From NCBI GenBank assembly GCA_018711815.1, contig DVHU01000099.1:1-64000 (forward strand): 64,000 bases of DNA, in the 5' to 3' direction. Each line of letters begins with the position of its first letter. Position 1 is the stretch's first letter. Of the stretch, positions 1 to 8,521 are shown one piece after another. The translations under genes and the position numbers were made by a program. This DNA comes from Candidatus Egerieimonas intestinavium (GTDB taxonomy: Bacteria; Bacillota; Clostridia; Lachnospirales; Lachnospiraceae). The notes beneath the pieces are model-generated. The model was given only the letters and a program-made list of their open reading frames with translations, was not told the DNA's origin and did no database searches.

Positions 1-1
1 G

Positions 2-907
2 GATAGTGCAAAAGCGGAAGGGGAGCCGGAAAAGTATCAGCTGGGTTTGGTGGCAAAAAATCAAACGGATCAGTTTACCGCATGGCAGGCAAATGAAGTG
101 GTTGCCGCCTGCGAGGATGAATACAGTGATAAGTTCGATATTGAAGTGATTGATGGTTCAGGCGATAACGCCAAATTAATTTCCGGAATGGAGACGTTTA
201 TCTCTAAGGGCGTGGATGTGATTTTGGTTCAGCCAAACGATATTGAGTCACTGATTCCCACGATTCAGCAGGCATACAAAGAGGGAATCCCTGTAATTAC
301 TTTGAGTGAGAAGGTGGACGATGGGCAGAGCACGTCTATTTTATCCAGCGAAAAAGACATGGGATATTTGTTGGGAGAAAAAGCAGCGGAGGTTCTCCCG
401 GAAAATGCCAATATTGTTATTATTGAAGGTATGGCGGGACTGACTGCAGTAATTGAGAGAACGGAAGGGATTAAGGAGGCCTTGGCAGAGAGGGAAGACG
501 TTAATATCTTAGTGGTGCAAAATGCAAACTGGGAAAGGGATAAAGCCATGAATTATATGGAGGATTGGCTGACGGCTTATGATAAAATCGACGGCGTGCT
601 GTCTCATGACGATGTAATGCTGTTGGGAGCGGTAAAGGCAATCGAGAACGCTGGAAGATTGGATGAATTTAGCTTCCTGGGCGGAATTGACGGACTCCCG
701 GAAGGCTGCGAGGCGGTAAAGTCTGGTTTAACAACTTGCTCTGTAGCGCAAAATGCGCCCGAACAGGCCAAGGCGGCATTAGATATGGCGTTACAGACCT
801 TAGAAGGGGGAGAGCAGGAGGACGTAGTAGTAGACACAGAATTGATTACAAAGGACAATGTAGATAAGTGGCTGGAAATCCATGAAAAATCAGGCAACAT
901 TGAATAA
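2..907 (+). CDS. Sugar ABC transporter substrate-binding protein (partial, 5' end missing)
   Basis: The frame is open from base 2 and ends at TAA 905-907, so the signal peptide and lipobox lie left of the window; 301 residues are visible. The fold is that of a type 1 periplasmic binding protein of the ribose/galactose class: an acidic linker (EGEPEK), a first strand YQLGLVAKNQTDQF, the lobe motif GVDVILVQPNDIESL typical of the family, and a second-lobe segment IDGVLSHDDVMLLGAVKAIENAG followed by GGIDGLPEG. It should act outside the membrane as the sugar receptor of an ABC importer. The NagB-like gene that follows after 24 bases suggests an amino-sugar or sugar-phosphate route, but the ligand cannot be read from the sequence. 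Confidence 0.88.
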   Translation, partial: DSAKAEGEPEKYQLGLVAKNQTDQFTAWQANEVVAACEDEYSDKFDIEVIDGSGDNAKLISGMETFISKGVDVILVQPNDIESLIPTIQQAYKEGIPVITLSEKVDDGQSTSILSSEKDMGYLLGEKAAEVLPENANIVIIEGMAGLTAVIERTEGIKEALAEREDVNILVVQNANWERDKAMNYMEDWLTAYDKIDGVLSHDDVMLLGAVKAIENAGRLDEFSFLGGIDGLPEGCEAVKSGLTTCSVAQNAPEQAKAALDMALQTLEGGEQEDVVVDTELITKDNVDKWLEIHEKSGNIE

Positions 908-931
908 AAAATTCAGGGGAGGACAGAAAAA

Positions 932-1885
932 ATGGATATGATCAGTACAATAAAGGGAAGTATGTTTGAAAATTTATATCCTGAAGGATGGGATCTGGAA
1001 AGGCTGAAATACTGCGTGACAAGCAATCCAGCTACTATTTGTGAAAAACAGGAGTTTTGGAGTGAGGATTTCCATGCGATTCCTGTGGAGAGCTTAAATG
1101 ATATAGCAGTACAGTTTGGACATGAAATAGCAATGCAGATTCGTAAAGCTAGGGAGGAAAACAGAGAGCTTGTCCTGATTCTTCCAGTGGGCCCCATGGA
1201 GATGTACCGCTGGACAGTATATTTTTTGAAGGAATGGAATGTTCCCTGTGATCATGTGCACGGATTTAATATGGATGAGTGGGCGGACAGGGAAGGAAAT
1301 ACACCTGCTTCAGATGATCCTGTAAGCTTTCAGTATGCTATGAATGAGGCCTTTTACAAACCATTGGGAGAAATGGGGGTCCCGGAAAAGCAAAGACATT
1401 TTGCCACTAGGACAGAGCTTCCCCTTTACGAGGAAAAGATAGGAGAGTTAAGATCAAGGGGAGCGAAGCAAGTGATGATTTATGGAATTGGAAGAGCCTG
1501 TCACGTGGCATTTTGGGACCCCCATTTTGCCAAAGATTACGCTTGCGAAGAAGATTGGCTGAAGGCAACACATCGATTGGGGGCAGTTCTTCATCCTTTG
1601 ACCATCGAGCAAAATGCCTATTTAACCTTTCATGGAAATTATGTGCCCATGACCTGTTATGCAAATACCATTGGACCGGGAATCATGTTCCAATCAGATT
1701 TCTCAATCGGATGCTGTGACGGAGCTCTGGGAAGGGGGATGAGCTGGCAGGGGCAGTCTTTGTGGATGACCCTGCGGTATGGGAAAAATCCCTGGATTAC
1801 TTCAAGCTATATTCCCACGATTCCTGGGAAATTACTATTTTTGAAAGAGCTGGCAGAGAGCTGTAATAAGATTAATCCTCATTAA
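932..1885 (+). CDS. NagB-like sugar-phosphate isomerase/deaminase (divergent paralogue)
   Basis: This 317-residue protein belongs to the glucosamine-6-phosphate isomerase/deaminase superfamily: it has the substrate-loop motif FNMDEW and the catalytic-loop motif GIGRACHVAFWDP. Compared with NagB (GIGxNGHIGFNEP, as in the second copy at 16555) the NG before the histidine is AC and NEP is WDP, so the chemistry or substrate may differ from GlcN6P deamination. It is also longer than canonical NagB (about 240-265 residues). It follows the sugar-binding protein gene in the same direction, has a GGGGAGG ribosome site just upstream, and ends in a strong terminator, so it is probably the last gene of an ABC sugar-uptake operon. 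Confidence 0.75.
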   Translation: MDMISTIKGSMFENLYPEGWDLERLKYCVTSNPATICEKQEFWSEDFHAIPVESLNDIAVQFGHEIAMQIRKAREENRELVLILPVGPMEMYRWTVYFLKEWNVPCDHVHGFNMDEWADREGNTPASDDPVSFQYAMNEAFYKPLGEMGVPEKQRHFATRTELPLYEEKIGELRSRGAKQVMIYGIGRACHVAFWDPHFAKDYACEEDWLKATHRLGAVLHPLTIEQNAYLTFHGNYVPMTCYANTIGPGIMFQSDFSIGCCDGALGRGMSWQGQSLWMTLRYGKNPWITSSYIPTIPGKLLFLKELAESCNKINPH

Positions 1886-1902
1886 CCAATTTTGATACAA
1901 GA

Positions 1903-1969
1903 TATCCCAAAAGTAAAAGCTTCTATAACAATTACGAGGAAGCTAATACTTTTGGGATGTCTTTTTTCT
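1903..1969 (+). terminator. Rho-independent terminator after the NagB-like gene
   Basis: A long stem is formed by ATCCCAAAAGTA with its partner TACTTTTGGGAT, extended inward by AAGCTTC/GAAGCT, and followed by CTTTTTTC. Confidence 0.85.
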
Positions 1970-1980
1970 CGTCCATGTCT

Positions 1981-2008
1981 ATATTCCGCGCAGCGGATAT
2001 GGTATAAT
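1981..2008 (+). promoter_or_regulatory. Probable extended -10 promoter with an inverted repeat, upstream of the DUF5058 gene
   Basis: TATAAT at 2003-2008 is preceded by TGG, giving an extended -10 (TGnTATAAT); no good -35 is seen. Directly upstream, 1981-2000 is a near-palindrome (ATATTCCGC / GCGGATAT around GCA) in a position where a regulator could act. Confidence 0.5.
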
Positions 2009-2045
2009 AGCCGAACAATTATTAATTAATGAGGAGGAGATTTCT

Positions 2046-2768
2046 ATGAATTTTGACCCGAACAGCGGCTTTCTCTTTGCGGTGGCCGCCATTGTGATTC
2101 TGTTTATTATTGCCCAGTCTGTATTTTTTCTGGTGCGGGCAATCCGGCAGGCCAAGGTGCTGAAGATGGACATGCGGCAGGTTAGAAGAACCATCGTGTC
2201 CACGGCTATCTTTACCATAGCGCCGGCCATTTCTATTTTACTGGGGGTGATTACCCTGGCGAAGTTTTTGGGACTGCCCCTGCCCTGGATTCGGCTGAGC
2301 GTTATCGGCGCCATCACCTATGAGCTGCCGGCGGCCACATCCACGGCCACGGCCCTGCAGGTATCCCTGTCGGAGACCATCCGGGATCCCCAGGTTTACA
2401 CGGCCATTGCCTGGGTGATGACTCTGGGAATTTTCCCGGGGCTGGTGCTGGTGCCTCTGTTTCTGAAGAAAATCCAGAAGGGGCTGATGACCCTAAAATC
2501 CAAGGACAGCAAGTGGGGAGATATCTTTATGACCGCCCTGTTTTTGGGAATGATCTCTGCATTCCTGGGAATGGTTTTTGCGGATATCCGCACAGGGCTG
2601 GCGGGATGGATTCCCATCTTTGTCCTGCTGTTTTCTGCCCTGATCATGGGCGTCTGCGGAATTTTGATTAAGAAATGCAACATGAAGTGGCTGGAAACCT
2701 ACGCCTTGCCGGTGAGTATGCTGGGAGCTATGGTCTTTGCCTGCGTGATTACGCCCATGATTGTTTAG
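2046..2768 (+). CDS. DUF5058-type integral membrane protein
   Basis: The product is 240 residues, almost entirely hydrophobic, with about six or seven membrane segments (roughly residues 9-31, 49-75, 80-105, 117-140, 158-180, 186-208, 218-239). I recognise it only as DUF5058-like; the helix-breaking segment YELPAATSTATA in the middle is the most distinctive part. The strong GAGGAGG ribosome site ends six bases before the ATG. It sits 12 bases before a second membrane-protein gene and then an M20 peptidase gene, so the three look like one operon; a transporter working with a peptidase is a reasonable guess, but substrate and mechanism are unknown. Confidence 0.7.
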   Translation: MNFDPNSGFLFAVAAIVILFIIAQSVFFLVRAIRQAKVLKMDMRQVRRTIVSTAIFTIAPAISILLGVITLAKFLGLPLPWIRLSVIGAITYELPAATSTATALQVSLSETIRDPQVYTAIAWVMTLGIFPGLVLVPLFLKKIQKGLMTLKSKDSKWGDIFMTALFLGMISAFLGMVFADIRTGLAGWIPIFVLLFSALIMGVCGILIKKCNMKWLETYALPVSMLGAMVFACVITPMIV

Positions 2769-2780
2769 GAGGAATGGAAA

Positions 2781-3437
2781 ATGAAGAGAAGTTATGATGA
2801 TATGACCCATATTTACGGCAGAATCTGGATTTTGACCGCTCTGGTTGTGGTTTTTATGGTGCCTATTTCTGCCTGTGTGTACTATGACGCCTGGCCGGGA
2901 ATCACCCCGGTGCTCAAGGGACTCCTGGGAGTGGCGCCTATTTTCTGGACAGTGGCTGTGATAGAGGTGGTCACCTACTGCCCCATGCTGGGAAGCGCCG
3001 GCTCCTATCTGGGATTTGTCACTGGAAATCTGACTAACCTGAAGGTTCCGGCGGCGCTGACAGCCATGGAAAATGCCAAGGTAAAGCCGGGAACTGAGGA
3101 GGGAGAGGTGATTTCTACGATCGCCATTGCCACATCCTCCATTGTGACTACGGTGATTATCGCCCTGGGAGTTCTGATGCTGGCTCAGCTGACGCCTATC
3201 TTAAATTCTCCCCAGTTAAAGCCCGCCTTTGACAATATTCTTCCGGCCCTCTTCGGCGGTCTGGCTGTGGTGTATGTGAGCAAGAACTGGAAAATTGCCA
3301 TGGCGCCCCTGATCTTTATGGTGGCTCTTTTCCTGGCGGTTCCGGCCCTGTCCAGCTCTGTGGGGGTTCTGGTGCCGGTGGGCGCTGCCATCGCTCTTTT
3401 GGCTGCCCGGATTATGTATAAGAAGAATTTGCTGTAA
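2781..3437 (+). CDS. Integral membrane protein, partner of the DUF5058 protein
   Basis: The 218-residue protein has five or six predicted membrane segments (about 16-36, 43-70, 106-135, 150-165, 170-190, 193-212). The segment VVTYCPMLGSAGSYLGF recalls the TYELPAATSTATA segment of the preceding protein in position and small-residue content, so the two could be two halves of one membrane complex. The ATG at 2781 follows an AGGAGG site. I do not recognise a named family. Operon position, after the DUF5058 gene and 12 bases before the M20 peptidase gene, suggests a joint role, perhaps peptide or amino-acid movement. Confidence 0.6.
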   Translation: MKRSYDDMTHIYGRIWILTALVVVFMVPISACVYYDAWPGITPVLKGLLGVAPIFWTVAVIEVVTYCPMLGSAGSYLGFVTGNLTNLKVPAALTAMENAKVKPGTEEGEVISTIAIATSSIVTTVIIALGVLMLAQLTPILNSPQLKPAFDNILPALFGGLAVVYVSKNWKIAMAPLIFMVALFLAVPALSSSVGVLVPVGAAIALLAARIMYKKNLL

Positions 3438-3449
3438 GGAGGCGGTTTT

Positions 3450-4889
3450 ATGTGGTATATTCTTGGGGCTCTGGCAGCGGCTGTGTTCCTTTTTCTGGCG
3501 GTGATCCTCATACGCGGAGCAATGTTCAGGCCTCTGCCGGAGGAAAAGCCCCAGGCCGGGGATGTGATGCTGGATGAGGATAAAATTGTGGGCCATATGG
3601 TGGAGCTGCTGCGGTGCAAAACCATTTCCTACAATGATGACAGCCTCATCGACAAAGGGGAATTTGAAAAATTCCGGGAACTTCTTCCGAAGCTGTATCC
3701 CCAGGTACACAAGATTTGTACCAGAGAATTCATCGGAAATACCGGGATACTCTATCGCTGGAAGGGGAAAACCCCGGAAAATCCCGTGGTGCTCATGTCC
3801 CACTACGATGTGGTTCCCGTGGAGGAGGATCGGTGGGAGAAGCCGGCCTTTGCGGGAATTGTGGAAAACGGGGTGATCTGGGGCCGGGGAACTCTGGATA
3901 CCAAGGGAACCCTCTGCGGTGTTATGGAGGCGGCGGAATCCCTGCTGGAGCAGGGCTATGTGCCGGAACATGACATTTATTTTTCCTTCGGCGGAGACGA
4001 AGAGATCAACGGCCCCACAGTTCCGGCTATTGTGGCGGAGCTTGAGCGAAGGGGAATCCGCCCTGCCATGGTGGTGGACGAGGGAGGCGCCGTGGTGGAA
4101 AATGTATTTCCCGGCGTGAAGGGCGAGTGCGCCCTCATCGGAATTGCGGAGAAAGGGCTGACAAACATGCGCTTTACCGCCTCAAGCCGGGGCGGCCACG
4201 CCTCCATGCCGCCGGCTCACACTATTGTGGGAGAGCTGTCAAAGGCCGTGGTGGACGTGGAAAATCATCCCTTCCCCATGCAGTTTACCAAACCGGTGGC
4301 GGAAATGTTTGACCGGCTGGGCAGGTACTCTACCTTCGGCTACCGGGTCTTATTTGCCAACATGTGGTGCTTTAAGCCGCTGCTGGACAAGATCTGCCGG
4401 ATGTCCGGCGGAGAGCTCAACGCGCTGATGCGGACCACCTGCGCCATGACGAAGATGAGCGGCAGCAAGGCCTACAACGTAATCCCGCCCAAGGCGGAGG
4501 TGGGCATGAACCTGCGGCTTCTGGGGCAGGACACGGTGGAGTCTGCCAAGGCATACCTGGAGAAGGTGATTCATAACCCCAACATTCAGGTGGAATGTGT
4601 GGAGGGATGGAATCCCTCCCCGGACAGCGACACCAGCTGCCAGGAGTGGAAGAGGCTCTGCAGGGCTGTGGGTGAGACCTGGACGGAGGCGCTGGTATCT
4701 CCATATCTGATGATGGCCTGCAGCGACTCCCGGCATTTCTGCAAGATCACCGACCGGGTATACAAGTTTTCCGCCATGAAGCTCTCCAAGGAGGAGAGGG
4801 GGATGATTCACGGAAATAACGAGAGAGTTCCCGTGGAGACTCTGGTAAAGACGGTGGAGTTTTATGTGCGCCTGATGCGCTACTGCTAA
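3450..4889 (+). CDS. Membrane-anchored M20-family zinc metallopeptidase
   Basis: The 479-residue protein starts with one hydrophobic anchor (about residues 2-24) and then carries the M20/ArgE-DapE hydrolase fold. Zinc-site motifs are in the expected order: MSHYDVVPV (metal His), GRGTLDTKG (bridging Asp), FGGDEEING (catalytic Glu and metal ligand) and VVDEGG, with a C-terminal His in MIHGNNE. A dimerisation insert follows SSRGGHASMPP. Such enzymes remove single residues from small peptides or acyl amino acids at neutral pH. It is the third gene of the operon with the two membrane proteins; the N-terminal anchor would keep the catalytic domain next to that membrane complex. The exact substrate is not readable. 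Confidence 0.85.
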   Translation: MWYILGALAAAVFLFLAVILIRGAMFRPLPEEKPQAGDVMLDEDKIVGHMVELLRCKTISYNDDSLIDKGEFEKFRELLPKLYPQVHKICTREFIGNTGILYRWKGKTPENPVVLMSHYDVVPVEEDRWEKPAFAGIVENGVIWGRGTLDTKGTLCGVMEAAESLLEQGYVPEHDIYFSFGGDEEINGPTVPAIVAELERRGIRPAMVVDEGGAVVENVFPGVKGECALIGIAEKGLTNMRFTASSRGGHASMPPAHTIVGELSKAVVDVENHPFPMQFTKPVAEMFDRLGRYSTFGYRVLFANMWCFKPLLDKICRMSGGELNALMRTTCAMTKMSGSKAYNVIPPKAEVGMNLRLLGQDTVESAKAYLEKVIHNPNIQVECVEGWNPSPDSDTSCQEWKRLCRAVGETWTEALVSPYLMMACSDSRHFCKITDRVYKFSAMKLSKEERGMIHGNNERVPVETLVKTVEFYVRLMRYC

Positions 4890-4954
4890 GGGGGAAGCCT
4901 GCCATACCGAAAAAGAATGGCAAGATATTTCTTTCAGGCATTTGTATTTCCCCC
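4890..4954 (+). terminator. Nested hairpin after the M20 peptidase gene
   Basis: GGGGGAA pairs with TTTCCCCC, GCCTG with CAGGC and GCCAT with ATGGC, one inside the other, starting at the stop codon. No clear run of T follows, so it may be a weak terminator or an mRNA-protecting structure. Confidence 0.4.
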
Positions 4955-4970
4955 GGATAGGGATTAAAAT
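4942..4970 (+). promoter_or_regulatory. Promoter of the aldo/keto reductase gene
   Basis: TTGTAT (4942-4947), a 17-base spacer and TAAAAT (4965-4970) match a sigma-A promoter; the downstream ATG is at 5023 with an AGAGGTG ribosome site. Confidence 0.5.
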
Positions 4971-5022
4971 ATAAGAGGAATAGTTTATCTTAGAAATGAA
5001 ACGTTAAGAAAGAGGTGAAGGT

Positions 5023-6156
5023 ATGATCTACAAGGATTTTCAAGATCTGAAGCTGTCCGCCCTAGGTATGGGCTGTATGCGTCTGCCGCTGATGGCCGGG
5101 GGTTCCGGAGAGGTAGATCAAGAGGCAGTCAATGAGATGGTGGATTACGCCATGGAACAGGGCGTAAATTACTATGACACTGCCTGGGGGTATCACGAGG
5201 GACAGTCGGAGACGGTGATGGGAAAAGCTCTGGGGAGATATCCCCGGGAGAAGTATTATCTGACCACCAAGTTTCCCGGTTATGATCTGAGCAATATGGA
5301 CAAGGTGAAGGAAATCTTCCCGGCCCAGCTGAAAAAATGCGGGGTGGACTATTTTGATTTCTATCTGTTCCACAATGTCTGTGAGATGAATATTGATCAC
5401 TATCTGGATCCCAAGTATGGGATTTATGATTATTTGCTGGAGCAGAAGAAACAGGGCCGCATCCGCCATCTGGGCTTCTCCGCCCACGGAAGTTATGAGG
5501 TGATGAAGAGATTCCTGGAGGCCTACGGCAAAGATATGGAGTTCTGCCAGATTCAGCTGAATTATCTGGATTGGACCTTCCAGGGGGCCAAGGAAAAGGT
5601 GGAGCTGCTGAAGGAGTACGGAATTCCCGTGTGGGTGATGGAGCCTCTGCGGGGAGGAAAGCTGGCTTCCCTGGCTGAGGAGGACAAGAAAAAGCTTGAA
5701 GCGCTGCGCCCCCAGGAGGGAATCCCGGCCTGGGCCTTCCGGTTCCTGCAGTCGGTGCCCGGAGTGACTATGGTGCTCTCGGGTATGTCCAACATGGAGC
5801 AGCTGAAGGACAACATACATACCTATGAGGAAGAGAAGCCTTTAAATGAGCAGGAGATGGACACTCTGCTGGACATTGCCAAGGGCATGGTAGAAAAGAT
5901 CGCTGTTCCCTGTACGGCCTGCCGCTACTGTACCAGCCAGTGTCCCCAGGAACTGGATATTCCTTCCCTGCTGGCCCTCTACAATGAACACAGCTTTACC
6001 GGCGGAGGTTTCCTGGCGCCTATGGTGGTATCCACCTTGCCTGAGGAAAAACGCCCCTCTGCCTGTGTGGGATGCGGAAGCTGTGCGGCCGTCTGTCCTC
6101 AGCAGATTGATATTCCGCAGGCCATGGCCGATTTCGCCAAGAAGCTGGAAGGATAA
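5023..6156 (+). CDS. Aldo/keto reductase with C-terminal two-cluster ferredoxin domain
   Basis: Residues 1 to about 280 form an aldo/keto reductase barrel: the opening GMGCMRLPL, then YDTAWGYHEGQSE with the catalytic Tyr, then TTKFPG (Lys). The last 90 residues are a bacterial ferredoxin-like module with two cysteine sets, CTACRYCTSQCP and CVGCGSCAAVCP, each able to bind a 4Fe-4S cluster. This architecture is common in anaerobic Clostridia; the substrate is generally unknown and electron transfer through the clusters is likely. It stands alone between its own promoter and a terminator. Confidence 0.9.
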   Translation: MIYKDFQDLKLSALGMGCMRLPLMAGGSGEVDQEAVNEMVDYAMEQGVNYYDTAWGYHEGQSETVMGKALGRYPREKYYLTTKFPGYDLSNMDKVKEIFPAQLKKCGVDYFDFYLFHNVCEMNIDHYLDPKYGIYDYLLEQKKQGRIRHLGFSAHGSYEVMKRFLEAYGKDMEFCQIQLNYLDWTFQGAKEKVELLKEYGIPVWVMEPLRGGKLASLAEEDKKKLEALRPQEGIPAWAFRFLQSVPGVTMVLSGMSNMEQLKDNIHTYEEEKPLNEQEMDTLLDIAKGMVEKIAVPCTACRYCTSQCPQELDIPSLLALYNEHSFTGGGFLAPMVVSTLPEEKRPSACVGCGSCAAVCPQQIDIPQAMADFAKKLEG

Positions 6157-6176
6157 AATAGGAAATATTAGATTAG

Positions 6177-6213
6177 TGAGGACGCCTCAAAGTCAACCTT
6201 TGGGGCGTCCTCA
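6177..6213 (+). terminator. Terminator-like hairpin after the aldo/keto reductase gene
   Basis: TGAGGACGCC pairs perfectly with GGCGTCCTCA; the tail TTATTTG is only moderately T-rich. Confidence 0.65.
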
Positions 6214-6254
6214 TTATTTGCAGGATTTTTTTGAAAAGAAACTGAAAAAATATC

Positions 6255-6295
6255 TTGACAATCAAAATATTTTTATATATACTTTGAGCATCAAA
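6255..6295 (+). promoter_or_regulatory. Fatty-acid operon promoter with two FabT-like operators
   Basis: TTGACA (6255-6260), exactly 17 bases, then TATACT (6278-6283) is a strong promoter. Two palindromes lie on it: TTGACAATCAA (6255-6265), covering the -35, and TTTGAGCATCAAA (6283-6295), starting at the end of the -10. Both fit the TTTGAnnnTCAAA operator of FabT, the MarR-family fatty-acid repressor of streptococci and relatives. No fabT gene is in the window, so the regulator would have to be encoded elsewhere. Confidence 0.75.
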
Positions 6296-6330
6296 ATAAA
6301 AAAACAAGGAATCAATAAGGAGAAATAGAC

Positions 6331-6564
6331 ATGTTAGAGGAAATGAAGAGTATCATTGCGGAGCAGCTGAATTGTTCTGAGGACCAGATTACCGAGGAGA
6401 CCTCTTTTAAGGAGGATCTGGGAGCAGACTCCCTGGATCTGTTTGAGCTGGTAATGGCTCTGGAGGAGAAATACGAGATTGAGATTCCCGCTGAGGATCT
6501 GACTGATCTGACCACCGTGGGAAGCGTTATGGAGTACATCAAAGGAAAAGGCGCAGAGGCGTAA
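6331..6564 (+). CDS. acpP: Acyl carrier protein
   Basis: The 77-residue acidic protein carries the phosphopantetheine attachment motif GADSLDLFEL with Ser34, and the usual four-helix pattern (SIIAEQL, EDLGADSLD, EEKYEIEIP, TVGSVMEYI). It shuttles growing acyl chains between the Fab enzymes encoded downstream. The ATG follows AAGGAG at good spacing. It is the first gene of the operon, directly under the FabT-like promoter. A GC-rich hairpin lies between it and fabK, so acpP mRNA could be made in excess over the rest, as is usual for this abundant protein. Confidence 0.95.
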   Translation: MLEEMKSIIAEQLNCSEDQITEETSFKEDLGADSLDLFELVMALEEKYEIEIPAEDLTDLTTVGSVMEYIKGKGAEA

Positions 6565-6579
6565 GCGTGTTGCCGGATG

Positions 6580-6605
6580 AGGGCTGTCGTACGGCAGCCC
6601 TTTCC
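6580..6605 (+). terminator. Possible attenuating hairpin between acpP and fabK
   Basis: AGGGCTG and CAGCCCT form a stem with an eight-base loop, followed by TTTCCCTTT. The tail is broken by C, so partial read-through is likely. Confidence 0.45.
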
Positions 6606-6650
6606 CTTTGCCGTTTTATTGTATAAGAAAGATCTAGGAGGTTCAGATAG

Positions 6651-7577
6651 ATGAATACAAGAGTTACAGAGCTTCTGGGAATTCAGTACCCGATTATCCA
6701 GGGAGGAATGGCCTGGGTGGCAGAGCATCACCTGGCGGCGGCCGTGTCTGAGGCCGGCGGTTTCGGACTGCTGGGAGCTGCCAGCGCCCCGGCGGATGTG
6801 ATTCGCCAGGAAATCCGTAAGGTGAAGGAGCTGACCGATAAGCCCTTCGGCGTCAATGTGATGCTGTTAAGCCCCTACGCGGAGGAAGTGGCCCACGTGG
6901 TGGCGGAGGAAGGCGTTAAGGCGGTGACCACCGGAGCCGGAAACCCGGAGAAATACATGGAGATGTGGAAAAATGCGGGAATTAAGGTGATTCCCGTGGT
7001 GGCCTCTGTGGCTCTGGCCAAGAGAATGGAGCGCTGCGGGGCAGACGCCGTGGTGGCTGAGGGAATGGAGTCCGGCGGACATATCGGCTCCCTGACCACC
7101 ATGGCTCTGGTTCCTCAGGTGGTGGACGCGGTGGATATCCCGGTGATCGCAGCGGGCGGTATCGGCGACGGAAGAGGATTCGCGGCGGCCATGATGCTGG
7201 GCGCCGAGGCGGTTCAGATGGGAACTCGCTTTGTGGCGGCAGAGGAATCTATCGTTCATCAGAATTATAAGGATCGGATTATCAAGGCCAAGGATATTGA
7301 CAGCCAGGTGACCGGCATGAGCACCGGACATCCGGTACGTTCTCTGAGAAATCAGATGACCCGGGAGTACTTAAGACTGGAGAAGGAGGGAGCTCCCTTC
7401 GAGGAGCTGGAGATGCTGACGCTGGGCTCCTTAAGAAAGGCCGTGCAGGAGGGCGACGTGGTAAACGGAACCGTCATGGCCGGACAGATTGCGGGTCTGG
7501 TGAAAAAGCAACAGAGCTGCCGGGCAATTATCGAAGAGATTATGGAAGAAGCGGATAAGCTTCTGGGCAGACGCTAG
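6651..7577 (+). CDS. fabK: Enoyl-ACP reductase II (FMN-dependent)
   Basis: The 308-residue TIM-barrel flavoprotein of the nitronate monooxygenase/FabK family opens with MNTRVTELLGIQYPIIQGGM, then has the FMN-binding glycine strings GMESGGHIG and AAGGIGDGRGFAAAMMLGAEAVQMGTRF. It performs the last reduction of each elongation cycle. Its place directly between acpP and fabD in a fab operon favours FabK over a stand-alone nitronate monooxygenase. No fabI-type enoyl reductase is present in the window. Confidence 0.93.
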   Translation: MNTRVTELLGIQYPIIQGGMAWVAEHHLAAAVSEAGGFGLLGAASAPADVIRQEIRKVKELTDKPFGVNVMLLSPYAEEVAHVVAEEGVKAVTTGAGNPEKYMEMWKNAGIKVIPVVASVALAKRMERCGADAVVAEGMESGGHIGSLTTMALVPQVVDAVDIPVIAAGGIGDGRGFAAAMMLGAEAVQMGTRFVAAEESIVHQNYKDRIIKAKDIDSQVTGMSTGHPVRSLRNQMTREYLRLEKEGAPFEELEMLTLGSLRKAVQEGDVVNGTVMAGQIAGLVKKQQSCRAIIEEIMEEADKLLGRR

Positions 7578-7590
7578 GAGGAAGGAAGCC

Positions 7591-8520
7591 ATGGGCAAAA
7601 CAGCCATTGTATTTCCCGGACAGGGAGCCCAGTACGTGGGCATGGGAAAGGAATTTTATGAGAAATATCCCGTATGCCGGGAGGTGATGCAGCGGGCGTC
7701 ACAGGTGACGGGACTGGATATCCCCAAGCTTTGCTTTGAGGAAAATCAGGAGCTGAATATCACCGAGTATACCCAGATCGCCATGGTGGCTGTGGAGGCT
7801 GCCATGCTGAAAGCCGCCCAGGAGGAAGGCCTTCAGGCGGATGTGTACGCGGGCTTAAGCCTGGGAGAGTACACGGCCCTCATCGGAGCCGGAGTTTTAA
7901 GCCTGGACGACGCCTTTGCGGTGGTGCGCCAGAGAGGAATTTTCATGCAGGAGGCAGTTCCCCAGGGGGGAGCCATGACCGCAGTGCTGGGCCTGGCCGG
8001 AGAAATGATTGAGTCCGTCTGCCAGGGAGTCCCGGGACCGGTGTGGGTGGCCAATTACAACTGCCCCGGACAGGTGGTGATCACCGGCATGGAGGAAGCG
8101 GTAAAGGAGGCGGAAAGCAAGCTTAAGGAAGCGGGCGCCAGAAGATGCCTGCCCTTAAAGGTCAGCGGACCCTTCCACTCGCCCCTCCTTCAGCCGGCGG
8201 CGGAAAAGCTCAAGGGAGTGCTGAATGAGATCTTTGTGGGACAGATTCAGGTGCCCTATGTGACTAACGTTACCGGAGATTATGTGGAGGACAGCAGTCA
8301 GGTAAAGGAGCTTCTGGCCAAGCAGGTGGCCTCCTCCGTCAGATGGCAGCAGGGCGTGGAGGCCATGGCTGCCCAGGGGGTGGATACCTTCATTGAAATC
8401 GGGCCGGGTAAAACTCTCAGCGGCTTTTTAAGAAAGATTGACAAGTCCTTGAAGGGCTATCATATAGAGACTCCTCAGGATCTGGAGCAGGTGCTGGCGG
8501 AGCTTAAGGGAGAAAATTAA
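7591..8520 (+). CDS. fabD: Malonyl-CoA:ACP transacylase
   Basis: The 309-residue enzyme transfers malonyl units from CoA to ACP. It shows the N-terminal [15 protein letters not shown] motif, the nucleophile elbow [10 protein letters not shown] with its active-site Ser, a following His in [10 protein letters not shown], and the C-terminal [13 protein letters not shown]. It starts 13 bases after fabK with a GGAGGAAGGA ribosome site and is followed after one base by fabG. Confidence 0.97.
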   Translation: MGKTAIVFPGQGAQYVGMGKEFYEKYPVCREVMQRASQVTGLDIPKLCFEENQELNITEYTQIAMVAVEAAMLKAAQEEGLQADVYAGLSLGEYTALIGAGVLSLDDAFAVVRQRGIFMQEAVPQGGAMTAVLGLAGEMIESVCQGVPGPVWVANYNCPGQVVITGMEEAVKEAESKLKEAGARRCLPLKVSGPFHSPLLQPAAEKLKGVLNEIFVGQIQVPYVTNVTGDYVEDSSQVKELLAKQVASSVRWQQGVEAMAAQGVDTFIEIGPGKTLSGFLRKIDKSLKGYHIETPQDLEQVLAELKGEN

Positions 8521-8521
8521 G

